DNA from: Bradyrhizobium sp. AT1
GTDB lineage: Bacteria > Pseudomonadota > Alphaproteobacteria > Rhizobiales > Xanthobacteraceae
NCBI RefSeq assembly: GCF_001590795.1
Contig: NZ_JXDL01000001.1
Location: forward strand, 2,951,072-3,015,071
Reading direction: 5' to 3'
DNA length: 64,000 nucleotides
How positions within the stretch are numbered: the stretch's first letter is position 1; the number at the start of each line of letters is the position of its first letter. The position numbers were made by a program, and so were the translations under genes. The notes beneath the pieces were generated by a model, which was not told the DNA's origin, made no database searches, and saw nothing but the letters and a program-made list of their open reading frames with translations. This document shows, one piece after another, positions 53,728 through 62,788 of the stretch.

Positions 53728-54543
53728 ATGCCCGACATCTCCAGCGAAAAATCCTACGCCGACGGCAGGATCCTCCAACACGTCACGGACGGCGTCGGCG
53801 TAATCACCTTCAACAATCCCGACAAGCGCAACGCAATGTCGCTGGAGATGTGGGAGGGATTTGGCGAGGCCTTGACGAGCCTGCGCGACGACGAGACGGT
53901 GCGCGTCGTGATCCTGCGCGGTGCCGGCGGCAAAGCTTTCGTATCAGGAGCCGATATCAGCCAGTTCGAGAAGACGCGCCATAACGCGGCGGCGTCCGAG
54001 GAGTACGCCAAGCGCAGCGCGGCACAGCGCGCGCTGCTCGCCGGCTATCCCAAGCCGACCATCGCCTGCATCGAGGGCTTCTGCCTCGGCGGCGGCATGC
54101 AGGTGGCGATGCTCGCCGACATCCGCATCGCCGCGCACGGCAGCCAGTTCGGCATTCCCGCCGCGAAACTCGGCATCGCCTATGGCTATGACGGCTTGAA
54201 GCATCTGGTGTCGCTGGTCGGCCCGTCCTGGGCACGGCTGCTGATGTACACGGGCATGCGCATCGAGTCAGCGGAGGCGCTACGCATCGGCCTCGTCGAG
54301 CGCGTGTTCCCGGAGAGCGGGCTCTGGGGTGAGACGATGGCGATCGCGCAGACCATCTCCGAGAACGCCCCGCTGGCGATCAAGGCCGCAAAGATCACGA
54401 TTGCAGAGGTGCTGAAGGACGAAAGCCGACGCGACATGGACGCGATCAAGGCGATTGGCACCGCCTGCATGGACAGCGCGGACTTCCGCGAGGGCCGGCA
54501 GGCTTTCATGGAAAAGCGCAAGCCGCAGTTCCAGGGCAAGTAG
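53728..54543 (+). CDS. Enoyl-CoA hydratase/isomerase family protein
   Basis: 271 residues, crotonase fold. Oxyanion-hole motifs FVSGADISQFEK (about 71-82) and EGFCLGGGMQVAMLADIRIA (about 115-134) are intact. At the second-Glu position it reads PAAKLGIAYGYDGLKHL, so the usual catalytic Glu is missing and the reaction may differ from plain hydration. The ATG at 53728 is well placed. It stands alone. Confidence 0.86.
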   Translation: MPDISSEKSYADGRILQHVTDGVGVITFNNPDKRNAMSLEMWEGFGEALTSLRDDETVRVVILRGAGGKAFVSGADISQFEKTRHNAAASEEYAKRSAAQRALLAGYPKPTIACIEGFCLGGGMQVAMLADIRIAAHGSQFGIPAAKLGIAYGYDGLKHLVSLVGPSWARLLMYTGMRIESAEALRIGLVERVFPESGLWGETMAIAQTISENAPLAIKAAKITIAEVLKDESRRDMDAIKAIGTACMDSADFREGRQAFMEKRKPQFQGK

Positions 54544-54645
54544 CTGAACCCTTGTTCAGGAAGATTAAATTCCTCGTGCGGCTCAGCGCGGTAGCAACCA
54601 GTTGATCCCGCGGTAGTTCTCCCGCCACCAATGAGGGAGATTGCG

Positions 54646-54933
54646 ATGAAACTGAAATTTGCTGTGCTTGGTCTGGCTGCCCTTGGTGGCGCGGCGCTCG
54701 CATCAGGGCAAGCGCTTGCCGCGATGCCGAACGGCATTCCGCAGGCCGACCGCGTCGCGAGCGGGCCGGCCGCGAATGTCGATCAGGTACGCTGGGTCTG
54801 CAACCCCTGGGGCCGCTGCTTCTGGCGCCCGAACTATTACGGCGCCTATGGCTATTATGGCGGCCCCCGTCGCTTCTACGGCCCGCGTCCGTGGGGCTGG
54901 GGCCATCGCCACCACCACTGGCGCCGCTGGTGA
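54646..54933 (+). CDS. Small secreted Gly/Tyr/His/Trp-rich protein
   Basis: 95 residues. Signal peptide MKLKFAVLGLAALGGAALAS cleaved near QALAA (residue 26). The mature region has a Cys pair (WVCNPWGRCFWRP) and a tail rich in Tyr, Gly, Arg, Trp and His (GHRHHHWRRW). Small periplasmic proteins of this composition are common in Bradyrhizobium and have no known function; the His-rich end could bind metal. GAGGGAGA precedes the ATG, and a terminator follows at once. Confidence 0.8.
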   Translation: MKLKFAVLGLAALGGAALASGQALAAMPNGIPQADRVASGPAANVDQVRWVCNPWGRCFWRPNYYGAYGYYGGPRRFYGPRPWGWGHRHHHWRRW

Positions 54934-54938
54934 ACGAC

Positions 54939-54958
54939 AAGGGGCCGCGAGGCCCCTT
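54939..54958 (+). terminator. Terminator hairpin after the small secreted protein
   Basis: Perfect 8-base stem AAGGGGCC/GGCCCCTT closed by a GCGA (GNRA) tetraloop, followed by CCCTTTG. Six bases after the stop codon. Confidence 0.75.
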
Positions 54959-54992
54959 CCCTTTGAGATGAACTGGAGCCCTCGATTGCTTC

Positions 54993-56072
54993 TCAGAGCG
55001 CGCCCAGCACTGCTTTCGTGATGTCCGCGGTGCCGTTGCTGCCGCCGAACTCCATCGGCTTGATGCCGCCGGCATAGACCTGATCCACCGCGCGCTCGAT
55101 CGTCTCGCCCGCTTCCGCCGCGCCCTCGACGCCGTGCCTGTCGGCGAGCCAGTCCAGCATCATCGCCGCCGACAGGATCATGCCGGTGGGATTGGCCTTA
55201 CCCTGCCCCATGATATCCGGGGCGGTGCCGTGGCAGGGCTGGAACACGGCATATTTGTCGCCGATGTCGGCCGACGGCGCCATGCCGAGGCCGCCGATCA
55301 GGCTCGCGGTGATGTCGGAGACGATGTCGCCGAACATGTTCTCCATCACCATCACGTCGAAATCCCAGGGACGCTTGACCAGCATCGCCGAGCAGGCATC
55401 GACATAGAGCCGGTCGGTCTTCACGCCAGGATGCTTCTTCTCGATCTCGTCGAAGATGCCGCGGAAGTATGCAAAGGCCTTGAACACGTTCGCCTTGTCG
55501 ACGCAGGTGAGCATGCCCGGCTTGCCGCGCGCCTTGCGCCGCTCGGCAAGGCGAAACGAGAATTCGAACAGGCGCTCGGAAGTCCTGCGCGTGATCACCA
55601 TGGTCTCGCGCGCGTCCTCGTGGGTGACGACGCCCTTGCCCATCGAGGCGAACAGCCCTTCCGTGGATTCGCGGATCACGACGAGATCGATGCCACGCTG
55701 GTCGGCACCGACGATCGGGCTCGGCACGCCGGGAATGAGACGCGCGGGCCGCACGCCGGCATAGAGATCGAAGATGAAGCGCAGCTCGATCTGCGGCGCG
55801 ATCTCGGTATTGTCGGGGTAGCGCACGGACGGCAGCCCGCAGGCGCCGAGCAGGATCGCGTCGGCCTCCTCGCAGAGCTTGATCGTCGTATCCGGCATCG
55901 ACTTGCCGGTCGCGAGATAGTTGTTGGCGCCTGCCGCCGCCTCGGTAAACCGGAAGCTCAGGCCCGACTTCTTTTCGATCTTGCGCAGGACCTCGATCGC
56001 CGGCGCCATGACCTCGGGACCGATGCCGTCACCGGCGAGCACGGCAATGTGGAAAGCGTTATTTGCGGACAT
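54993..56072 (-). CDS. Isocitrate/isopropylmalate dehydrogenase family protein
   Basis: 359 residues, NAD-dependent beta-decarboxylating dehydrogenase fold. Motifs: AVLAGDGIGPEVM (about 10-22), RESTEGLFASMGKGV (about 133-147), the catalytic Lys region TCVDKANVFKAF, and the metal Asps in MVMENMFGDIVSDITASLIG (about 241-260). NAD-type adenine pocket FQPCHGTAPDIMGQGKANP is present. The substrate loop differs from LeuB, so a tartrate/malate-type or secondary isopropylmalate dehydrogenase is possible. No leucine genes are adjacent. Confidence 0.86.
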   Translation of the reverse strand: MSANNAFHIAVLAGDGIGPEVMAPAIEVLRKIEKKSGLSFRFTEAAAGANNYLATGKSMPDTTIKLCEEADAILLGACGLPSVRYPDNTEIAPQIELRFIFDLYAGVRPARLIPGVPSPIVGADQRGIDLVVIRESTEGLFASMGKGVVTHEDARETMVITRRTSERLFEFSFRLAERRKARGKPGMLTCVDKANVFKAFAYFRGIFDEIEKKHPGVKTDRLYVDACSAMLVKRPWDFDVMVMENMFGDIVSDITASLIGGLGMAPSADIGDKYAVFQPCHGTAPDIMGQGKANPTGMILSAAMMLDWLADRHGVEGAAEAGETIERAVDQVYAGGIKPMEFGGSNGTADITKAVLGAL

Positions 56073-56105
56073 TTGAAAAGCCTTGAGGAAGGGAACTAGC
56101 CAAGG

Positions 56106-56192
56106 ACGTCATTGCGGGAGCTCTTGCGGCGAAGCAATCCAGACTGTGTCCGCGGAGGGATTCTGGATTGCTTCGCTACGCTCGCAATGACG
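56106..56192. repeat. Palindromic intergenic repeat, family B copy 3
   Basis: CGTCATTGCGGGAGCTCTTG with CGGCGAAGCAATCCAGA, then GGAGGGATTCTGGATTGCTT with CGCTACGCTCGCAATGACG. It fills the gap between the dehydrogenase genes. Confidence 0.88.
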
Positions 56193-56208
56193 ATGGAGGG
56201 AGCGTTCG

Positions 56209-57276
56209 CTACGGCGTCAGCACCGTACGCCCGACCACCGCGCCCTGCTGCAATTGCAGCAGCGCGTCGTTGGCCTTGGCGAGCGGGGCTGTCGTCACCG
56301 GGATCGGCGGCACCTTCTTCGTGCGCACGAGATCGAGCAATTCCTGCGTCTCACGCAGATTGCCGACATAGCTGCCCTGGATCGTGATCGCCTTGATCGG
56401 AATCAGCGGCAAAGCCCAGGTCGCGCCGCCGCCAAACAGCCCGACGATGACGAGCTTGCCGCCCTTGGTCAGGCAGTCAAAGCCGAGCTGCGTCGTCGCG
56501 GCGTTGCCGACCAGATCAATCACGGCGCGGATCGGCCCACCGGCTTTCTTCGCAAGCTGCTCCAGTGCATCCGGTGCCTTGGGATCGACGGTGGCGAGCG
56601 CACCGGCCTTCTCGGCCGCCTCGCGCTTCCTGGCGTCGATATCGACCATGATCGCGCCCTTGCCGCCCATCGCCTTCAGCAGCGACAGCGCCATCAGGCC
56701 AAGACCGCCGGCGCCGAACATCACGATCGGCGTGTCGAAATGCTGCTCGACCTTCTTCAGCGCGCTGTAGGTGGTGACACCTGAGCAGGCGTAAGGTGCA
56801 GTCGTCGCGGGATCGAGGCCTTTCAGATTGAGCAGGTAACGCGGATGCGGCACCAGCATGTGATCGGAATAGCCGCCGTCGCAATAGACGCCGAGCGAGC
56901 GCGGCGTCAGGCACATGTTCTCGTCACCGGCAAGGCAGGTCGCGCATTTGCCGCAGCCGATCCAGGGATAGACCAGCCCGACATCGCCGATCTTGAGGTC
57001 GCCCTGGTCATTCGGCTTCAAGTCGGGCCCGAACGCCAGGACTTCGCCGACCGTCTCGTGCCCCATGGTCAGCGGCAGGTTGATGCCGCGGTCCTTCAGC
57101 GACAGCGGCTTGCGGCCGTGGCCGAGATCGTAACCACCTTCCCAGATGTGGAGATCGCTGTGGCAGACGCCGGCCGCCTTCACCTTGATCAGCACCTGCG
57201 TGCCCGACGGCTGCGGCGTCGCTTCGTCGAACTCCTGCAGCGGCGCCTTGAAATCGGCAACCTTGAAACTCTTCAT
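56209..57276 (-). CDS. Zinc-dependent alcohol dehydrogenase (AdhP-like)
   Basis: 355 residues. Catalytic zinc: Cys in AGVCHSDLH (about 38) and His-Glu in MGHETVGEV (about 72). The structural zinc lobe is complete (CGKCATCLAGDENMC, about 108-122), unlike the enzyme at 24412. Rossmann FGAGGLGLMALSLLKAMGG is near 187-205. It is a cytosolic tetrameric type. The order relative to the downstream ABC operon and the family B repeat upstream suggests it is its own unit. Confidence 0.88.
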   Translation of the reverse strand: MKSFKVADFKAPLQEFDEATPQPSGTQVLIKVKAAGVCHSDLHIWEGGYDLGHGRKPLSLKDRGINLPLTMGHETVGEVLAFGPDLKPNDQGDLKIGDVGLVYPWIGCGKCATCLAGDENMCLTPRSLGVYCDGGYSDHMLVPHPRYLLNLKGLDPATTAPYACSGVTTYSALKKVEQHFDTPIVMFGAGGLGLMALSLLKAMGGKGAIMVDIDARKREAAEKAGALATVDPKAPDALEQLAKKAGGPIRAVIDLVGNAATTQLGFDCLTKGGKLVIVGLFGGGATWALPLIPIKAITIQGSYVGNLRETQELLDLVRTKKVPPIPVTTAPLAKANDALLQLQQGAVVGRTVLTP

Positions 57277-57350
57277 CGGCGTCCTCCCGGCATGCTTGTC
57301 ATTATCGCCACCATGCCATGGGTGGCGAGGCGAGACAAACCGGTCTTAGT

Positions 57351-58322
57351 TCAGGCCAGCGGATGATGGCAAGCCGCGAACTGGCCGGGTGCGACCTCGC
57401 GCAACTCCGGTATCTCCGCGCTGCATTGCTGATCGGCACGTGGGCAGCGGGTCCGGAAGCGGCACCCCGACGGCGGCGCAATCGGCGATGGCGGCTCACC
57501 ATTTGCCACACTCTCGGCGGGACGAATATCCGGATCAGGCACCGGGATCGCCTGCAACAGCAGCGCCGTATAGGGGTGCGCCGGCCTCGCGAACAATCGC
57601 TCCGAAGGACCGACCTCGCAGAGACGGCCGAGATACATCACCGCAACGCGGTCGCTGACCGCTTTGACCACCGCAAGATCATGCGCGATGAACAACAGCG
57701 TCAGGCCGAACCGCGCCTTCATCTCCTCCAGCAGGTTGAGGATCTGCGCGCGAATGGAGACGTCGAGCGCCGAGACCGGCTCGTCGCAGACAATGAATTC
57801 CGGGTTGAGCACCAGAGACCGTGCGATACAGATGCGCTGGCACTGGCCACCGGAGAACTCATGCGGCAGACGGCCTGCCACGAGATCAGGGTCGAGCCCG
57901 ACCGCGGACAGCACCTCGTGGACCCTGCGCTTGCGCTCGGCCGCATCCTTGACGCCGGCGATGATCAGCGGCTCGCTTACGATATCACCGATGCGGCGGC
58001 GCGGGTTGAGGGAAGCGATCGGATCCTGGAAGATCAGCTGCACGCGGCGGCGCATCTTGCGCAGCGCTTCGCCCTCCATCGCCGTGAGGTCCTCGCCGTC
58101 GAACAGCACGCGACCCGATTTGGCGCGACGCAGTTGCAGGACCGCGCGCCCCAGCGTCGACTTGCCGCAGCCGGATTCGCCGACCAGCCCGAGCGTCTCG
58201 CCACGCGCGACCTGAAGGCTGACGCCGGAGACGGCATGCACCGTCTTGTTGCCGAGACCGTATTCGACGACGAGATTGTCGACGTTCAGGAGCGGTTCGG
58301 CGCGCACGGCAGGCTGCATCAT
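57351..58322 (-). CDS. Peptide/nickel-type ABC transporter ATPase (OppF/DppF family)
   Basis: 323 residues starting at the ATG that overlaps the stop of the preceding ATPase gene (ATGA). Walker A GESGCGKST is near 50-58, signature FSGGQCQRICIARSL (about 160-174; the usual Q-Q/R is QC), Walker B FIVCDEPVSALD, and the oligopeptide C-terminal domain with CRFRTRCPRADQQC cysteines that bind an Fe-S cluster in this family. A longer open frame upstream is the out-of-phase 3-prime part of the OppD-type gene. Last gene of the five-gene operon. Confidence 0.9.
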   Translation of the reverse strand: MMQPAVRAEPLLNVDNLVVEYGLGNKTVHAVSGVSLQVARGETLGLVGESGCGKSTLGRAVLQLRRAKSGRVLFDGEDLTAMEGEALRKMRRRVQLIFQDPIASLNPRRRIGDIVSEPLIIAGVKDAAERKRRVHEVLSAVGLDPDLVAGRLPHEFSGGQCQRICIARSLVLNPEFIVCDEPVSALDVSIRAQILNLLEEMKARFGLTLLFIAHDLAVVKAVSDRVAVMYLGRLCEVGPSERLFARPAHPYTALLLQAIPVPDPDIRPAESVANGEPPSPIAPPSGCRFRTRCPRADQQCSAEIPELREVAPGQFAACHHPLA

Positions 58323-59311
58323 GCGCCAACTCTCTCCGTCATCTGGATCGGATGGAAGCAGGCATAGAGATGTCCGGGTATCTCCGCGCTCGTCAGCGCG
58401 GGCTTGGCGTGGTGACAATCGCTCGCGGCATAGCGGCAGCGCGGCGCGAAGGAGCAGCCACGCAGCGGCCGTGTCGGATCTGGCGGGCGGCCGGAGATCG
58501 CCGGCAGCGGCGTATGCGGCGCGGCATCCAGCTTCGGGATCGCCGCCAGCAGCGCCTCGGTATAGGGCATATGCATGCGCTTGAACAAAGCCTGCGTCGG
58601 AGCGCGCTCCACCACCCTGCCCGCATACATCACCGCGACCTCGTCGGCACGGCCGGCGACGACGCCGAGATCGTGGGTGATGAGGATCATGGCCATGTGG
58701 CGGCGGCGCTGCTCGCGCGCGAGCAGATCCAGGATCTGCGCCTGGATGGTGACGTCGAGCGCGGTCGTCGGCTCGTCCGCAATCAAGAGCTTCGGCTCGC
58801 AGGACAGCGCGATCGCAATCGCGATGCGCTGTCGCATGCCGCCGGAACATTGATGTGGATATTGCGCGAGCCGCTGATCCGGCGCGGGAATGCCAACGGC
58901 AGCCAGCAGCTCGATGCTGCGCTTCCGTGCCTCAGGCGCATCGAGCTCGAGATGCTCCTGGATCGTCTCCATCAATTGCGTGCCGATGGTGAGAACCGGA
59001 TTGAGCGAGGTCATGGGATCCTGGAACACGACCGCGAGGTCGCGCCCGCGCAGGCGCCGCAGACGTTCCGGCGCGAGCTGCGCCAGATCCTGGCCGTCGA
59101 ACATCACGCGACCCGTGAGCTTCGCCCTCTTCGGCAACAGCTGCAGCACTGCGCGCGACAGCATGGTCTTGCCGCAGCCGGACTCGCCGACGATGCCCAG
59201 CGTACGGCCCGCCTCCAGCGAGAGGTCGACATGATCGACAGCGCGCAAGCTTCCGCGCGGGGTCGGCAGCTCGACCGCGACGTCCGCGATGGTCAGCAGC
59301 GGCGCACTCAC
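58319..59311 (-). CDS. Peptide/nickel-type ABC transporter ATPase (OppD/DppD family)
   Basis: 330 residues. Walker [10 protein letters not shown] (about 43-51), signature [15 protein letters not shown] (about 153-167), Walker [13 protein letters not shown] and the C-terminal Fe-S type motif [14 protein letters not shown] (about 290-303). The GTG start overlaps the permease stop (GTGA). Works with the OppF-type subunit as a heterodimeric motor. Confidence 0.9.
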   Translation of the reverse strand: MSAPLLTIADVAVELPTPRGSLRAVDHVDLSLEAGRTLGIVGESGCGKTMLSRAVLQLLPKRAKLTGRVMFDGQDLAQLAPERLRRLRGRDLAVVFQDPMTSLNPVLTIGTQLMETIQEHLELDAPEARKRSIELLAAVGIPAPDQRLAQYPHQCSGGMRQRIAIAIALSCEPKLLIADEPTTALDVTIQAQILDLLAREQRRRHMAMILITHDLGVVAGRADEVAVMYAGRVVERAPTQALFKRMHMPYTEALLAAIPKLDAAPHTPLPAISGRPPDPTRPLRGCSFAPRCRYAASDCHHAKPALTSAEIPGHLYACFHPIQMTERVGA

Positions 59312-60180
59312 AACGCCCCCTGACGCGGGTCTGTCAGCGCCCGCAAGGTATCGCCGACCAGATTGAAGGCCAGCACGGTGAGGAACAGGCCGGCTGCCGG
59401 CAGGAAAGCGAGCCGCGGCGCAACATCGAGGCTGTCGCGCCCCTCACCGATCATGCTGCCCCAGCTCGCCATCGGCGGCGGCACCCCGAGACCGAGGAAC
59501 GATAGCGCGCCCTCGACCACGATGGTGACGGCGACGCCGAGCAGGAAGAAGGCGAGCAGCGGCAGGATCACGTTCGGCAACAGCTCGCGCAACAGGATAC
59601 GCGCATGGCTGGCGCCGAGCGCCTCGGCCGCAATCACGAACTCACGGCGCGCCAGCGTCAGCGTCGCCGCCCGCGCCACGCGCATGAAGGCGGGAATGCC
59701 GAGCACGCCGAGGATCAAGGTGAGGTTGGGGATCGACTGCCCGAGATAGGCGGTCACGGCGAGCGCGAAAATTAGGGGCGGAAAGGCGAGCAGCACGTCC
59801 ATGCTGCCGACTACCAGTGTCTCGAACCGGCCGCGGAAATAGCCGGCAAGTAGGCCGAACGCGCCGCCGATGGTCAGACCGATCATCGGTGCGATCAACC
59901 CGACCGTCAGCGACGCCCGCGCGCCAAAGATCAGGCGGGCCAGCTCGTCGCGGCCGAGCCCGTCGGTGCCGAGCCAGTGCTCGGAAGAGAACGCCGCACG
60001 TCGCTCCAGCATGTCCATGTCGACGGGGTTCTGCAGCGGCAGCACCGGCGCAAGGATCGCGAGCGTCAGGATGATCACGAGCCAGCCGCTCGCGATCCAG
60101 AACAACAGGCCGAGCTTTCGCTTGCGCCTAGAAGGCGCAGCCGTCACCTCGTCCCGGATCGAGAGCTCAAGCGTGGCCAT
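59308..60180 (-). CDS. Peptide/nickel-type ABC transporter permease (OppC/DppC family)
   Basis: 290 residues. A basic cytoplasmic N-terminus (APSRRKRKLG) and about six helices. The coupling motif region EALGASHARILLRELLPNVI is near residue 200. The OppC_N-type opening helix is present. Overlaps the OppB gene by 14 bases and the OppD gene by four. Confidence 0.9.
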   Translation of the reverse strand: MATLELSIRDEVTAAPSRRKRKLGLLFWIASGWLVIILTLAILAPVLPLQNPVDMDMLERRAAFSSEHWLGTDGLGRDELARLIFGARASLTVGLIAPMIGLTIGGAFGLLAGYFRGRFETLVVGSMDVLLAFPPLIFALAVTAYLGQSIPNLTLILGVLGIPAFMRVARAATLTLARREFVIAAEALGASHARILLRELLPNVILPLLAFFLLGVAVTIVVEGALSFLGLGVPPPMASWGSMIGEGRDSLDVAPRLAFLPAAGLFLTVLAFNLVGDTLRALTDPRQGAL

Positions 60181-61117
60181 GGCGAATCCTGGGGTCGAGC
60201 ACGGCGTAGAGCATGTCGACGATGAAGTTCACGATGACGAAGCCGCAGGCGACCAGCAGCACCACGCCCTGGAGGATGACGAGGTCGCGGGTGTAGATCG
60301 CCGCGACCAGCAGCCGGCCGATGCCGGGCAGCGCGAAGATCGATTCCACGATCAGCGTGCCACCGAGCAGGCGGCCGATATTGATGCCTGTCACCGTCAC
60401 CAGCGTGAGTGACGACGGCTTCAGCGCATGCACGAACAATATACGCGATGGCTTGAGGCCCTTGGCTTTCGCGAGCGCGATATAGTCCTCCTGCAAGGTC
60501 GCGATCATGTCGGAGCGCAGCACCCGCATGATTCCGGGCCATTCGGCGAGGGCCAGCGTCAGCGCCGGCAGCACGAAGAAGCGAAGATTGGCCAGTGGCT
60601 GCTCGGTGAACGGCACATACCCTGTCGCCGGCAGCCAGTGCAGCTCGACCGCGAACAGATAGATCAGGAGGATCGCCACCAGGAACGACGGCATCGACAG
60701 CATCGCAAACGCGCTGCCGGTCATGAATCGGTCGAACGCGCCGCCGGCACGCGCGGCACAGGCAATCGCGACGGGAACACCAATCAGGAGGCCGATGAAC
60801 TCGGCCATCAGCATCAACTGCAGTGAGACCGGAATGCGCTCTGCCACCGCCTGCAACACCGTCTGTCCAGTGCGGAACGAGCGGCCGAGGTCACCCTGCA
60901 GGACGTGGCCAAGCCAGCTCAGGTAGCGCCACCACAGCGGCTGGTCGAGCCCCATGTCACGGCGCAGCGCCGCAACATTCTCCGGCGTCGCCTGATCGCC
61001 GAGGATGACCAGCGCGAGATCGCCCGGCAGCAGCGAGGCGATCAGAAAGGTCAGCAGCGAGACCGCCAGCAGCACCGGCAGCATGGCAAGCAGCCGCCGA
61101 ACGACGAAGTTCAGCAT
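60167..61117 (-). CDS. Peptide/nickel-type ABC transporter permease (OppB/DppB family)
   Basis: 316 residues. It opens with the MLNFVVRRLLAMLPVLLAVS helix characteristic of OppB, has about six helices and the coupling block IALAKAKGLKPSRILFVHAL near residues 221-240. Seven bases separate it from the binding-protein gene. Confidence 0.9.
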   Translation of the reverse strand: MLNFVVRRLLAMLPVLLAVSLLTFLIASLLPGDLALVILGDQATPENVAALRRDMGLDQPLWWRYLSWLGHVLQGDLGRSFRTGQTVLQAVAERIPVSLQLMLMAEFIGLLIGVPVAIACAARAGGAFDRFMTGSAFAMLSMPSFLVAILLIYLFAVELHWLPATGYVPFTEQPLANLRFFVLPALTLALAEWPGIMRVLRSDMIATLQEDYIALAKAKGLKPSRILFVHALKPSSLTLVTVTGINIGRLLGGTLIVESIFALPGIGRLLVAAIYTRDLVILQGVVLLVACGFVIVNFIVDMLYAVLDPRIRHGHA

Positions 61118-61124
61118 CGCGGCT

Positions 61125-62660
61125 TCATTCCAGCCAGGTCATCGAGACGTCGATCACGCCGTTGTAGATCTTCGGGAAGCCCTTCAGCTTGGCGCTCGAC
61201 AGCGCGTAATAGGTATTCTGGAAGGTCCAGAACCAGATCGCCTCCTTGTTGATCAGGCGGCTGATGGCGCAATAATCCTCGCTGCGCTGGCCGACATCGG
61301 CGGTGACGCGTGCGTGATCCAGCAGCTTGTCGAGCTCGGGGTTCGAGTATCCGGCCAGCGCCAGCGGGCTGCCGCTGCGGAAATTCGCGTACATCTGCGG
61401 ATCGGGATCGGCAAGATCGACGATGCGCCACGGCGTCACCTGGAACTGGCGGGTGAAGGCGCGCGAGGGAATGGTGGCCTGGTCGACCTGTTCGATCTCC
61501 ATGTTGGCGCCGGCGCGCTTCCAGAACTGCTGCAGCACCTGACCGATCATGCGGCCACGCGGTGTCGCGCTCACCAGCATCTTGAACTCGACCGGCTTGC
61601 CGTAATCCTTGATCAACGCCTTGGCCTTCTCGACGTCGAACGGCAGCGCGCCGTCGTCCTTGCATTTGACCCAGGAGCCGTCACCGTAAGGATTGCTCGC
61701 GGGCCGGCTCAGGCCGTTGCTGATCGCCTGGGACATCTTCGGGCGATCGATCGCCATCACCAGCGCCTGTCGCACCCGGACGTCGTCGAACGGCGCGATC
61801 TTGGTGTTGAAGGCATAGACCTGCGCGCCGGAGCCCTTGTAGGTGTGCGCGGTGAGCTTGGGATCCTTCTGCGCCTTCATGATGTTGTCGGCGTCGGCCT
61901 CGTCATCCCAGATGATGTCGGCCTCGCCCGATTGCAGCGAAGCAAAGCGCGACTGCGCATCGGGCAGCGGCTTCAGGACGATCCGGTCGAGATAGGGACG
62001 GCCCTTGTCCCAGTAATTGGGGTTCTTCTCCAGCACCATGCGGTCGCCGGCGGTCCATGATTTCAGGATATAGGGACCGGTGCCGACCGGGTTGCGGTTG
62101 TAGTCGTCGCCCTTGGTCTTCCAGGCCGTCGGCGAATGCACGACATTGTTTTGGCTCTGGATGGTGATCGTTGCCGGCAGGTTCACGGAGGGATCGGTCA
62201 GATTGAAGACAACGGTGTATTCGTCCGGCGCCAGCACCTCCTTGATGTTGGTGATGTAGAAGGCGCAGCGGCACTTGTTGGCGGGGTCCTTCTGCCGGTC
62301 GAAGTTCTCCTTGAAGGCCTGCGCATTGAACGGCGTACCGTCGTGGAATTTCACCCCCTCGCGCAGCTTGAAGGTCCAGCTCTTGTAATCCTCAGAATGG
62401 GTCCAGGACACCGCGAGCTTCGGCGCCGGCTCCCCCTTGTCGTCGAGCGTTGTCAGCGTGTCGAAGATCGCGGCGGCAGCGGTGTTGGTCGAAGTGTCGT
62501 AAACGCCGACCTTGAGCGGGTCGAAGCCGGGAATGTCGAGCTCCTGACCGACGGTGATGCTGCCTCCTGGCTTCTGCGCCGCCGCCGGAGTGGCCAGGGC
62601 AAATGCCGCAACAAGGAAAATCGGCGCGTGCTTGCGCGCCGCGGCAGCAATCTTCGTCAT
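61125..62660 (-). CDS. ABC transporter substrate-binding protein, family 5 (peptide/nickel/opine type)
   Basis: 511 residues with a signal peptide (MTKIAAAARKHAPIFLVAAF, cleavage near PAAAQ). Family 5 landmarks include WTFKLREGVKFHDGTPFNAQ (about 98-117), RNPVGTGPYILKSW and VRVRQALVMAIDR (about 308-320). It contains a rare CxC pair (NKCRCAFYI, about 130) and a third Cys in WVKCKDDG. Start at ATG 62660 behind GGGAGGAACC. Ligands of the family range from peptides to glutathione and opines; not determined here. Confidence 0.9.
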   Translation of the reverse strand: MTKIAAAARKHAPIFLVAAFALATPAAAQKPGGSITVGQELDIPGFDPLKVGVYDTSTNTAAAAIFDTLTTLDDKGEPAPKLAVSWTHSEDYKSWTFKLREGVKFHDGTPFNAQAFKENFDRQKDPANKCRCAFYITNIKEVLAPDEYTVVFNLTDPSVNLPATITIQSQNNVVHSPTAWKTKGDDYNRNPVGTGPYILKSWTAGDRMVLEKNPNYWDKGRPYLDRIVLKPLPDAQSRFASLQSGEADIIWDDEADADNIMKAQKDPKLTAHTYKGSGAQVYAFNTKIAPFDDVRVRQALVMAIDRPKMSQAISNGLSRPASNPYGDGSWVKCKDDGALPFDVEKAKALIKDYGKPVEFKMLVSATPRGRMIGQVLQQFWKRAGANMEIEQVDQATIPSRAFTRQFQVTPWRIVDLADPDPQMYANFRSGSPLALAGYSNPELDKLLDHARVTADVGQRSEDYCAISRLINKEAIWFWTFQNTYYALSSAKLKGFPKIYNGVIDVSMTWLE

Positions 62661-62788
62661 GGTTCCTCCCGGGATCCCTCGTCCGATGTTTCGGATCGTT
62701 GAATGACGGTGCGAGATTGGCGACAAAAGCTCGCCACCGCAAGAGGAACGCATGCAAGATCACACGCCGCGTGTGCGGCGTAATGTGC

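Noticed and set aside
53477..53728. 83-codon cysteine-containing frame on the minus strand
   Set aside because: The cysteines look zinc-like (CRDCMARRPECRAC) but the frame overlaps the terminator of the LysR-XRE unit, is Arg-rich and has no ribosome-binding site.
58323..58850. N-terminal extension of the OppF-type frame
   Set aside because: It is the out-of-phase 3-prime part of the OppD-type gene; the ATGA overlap gives the real start.
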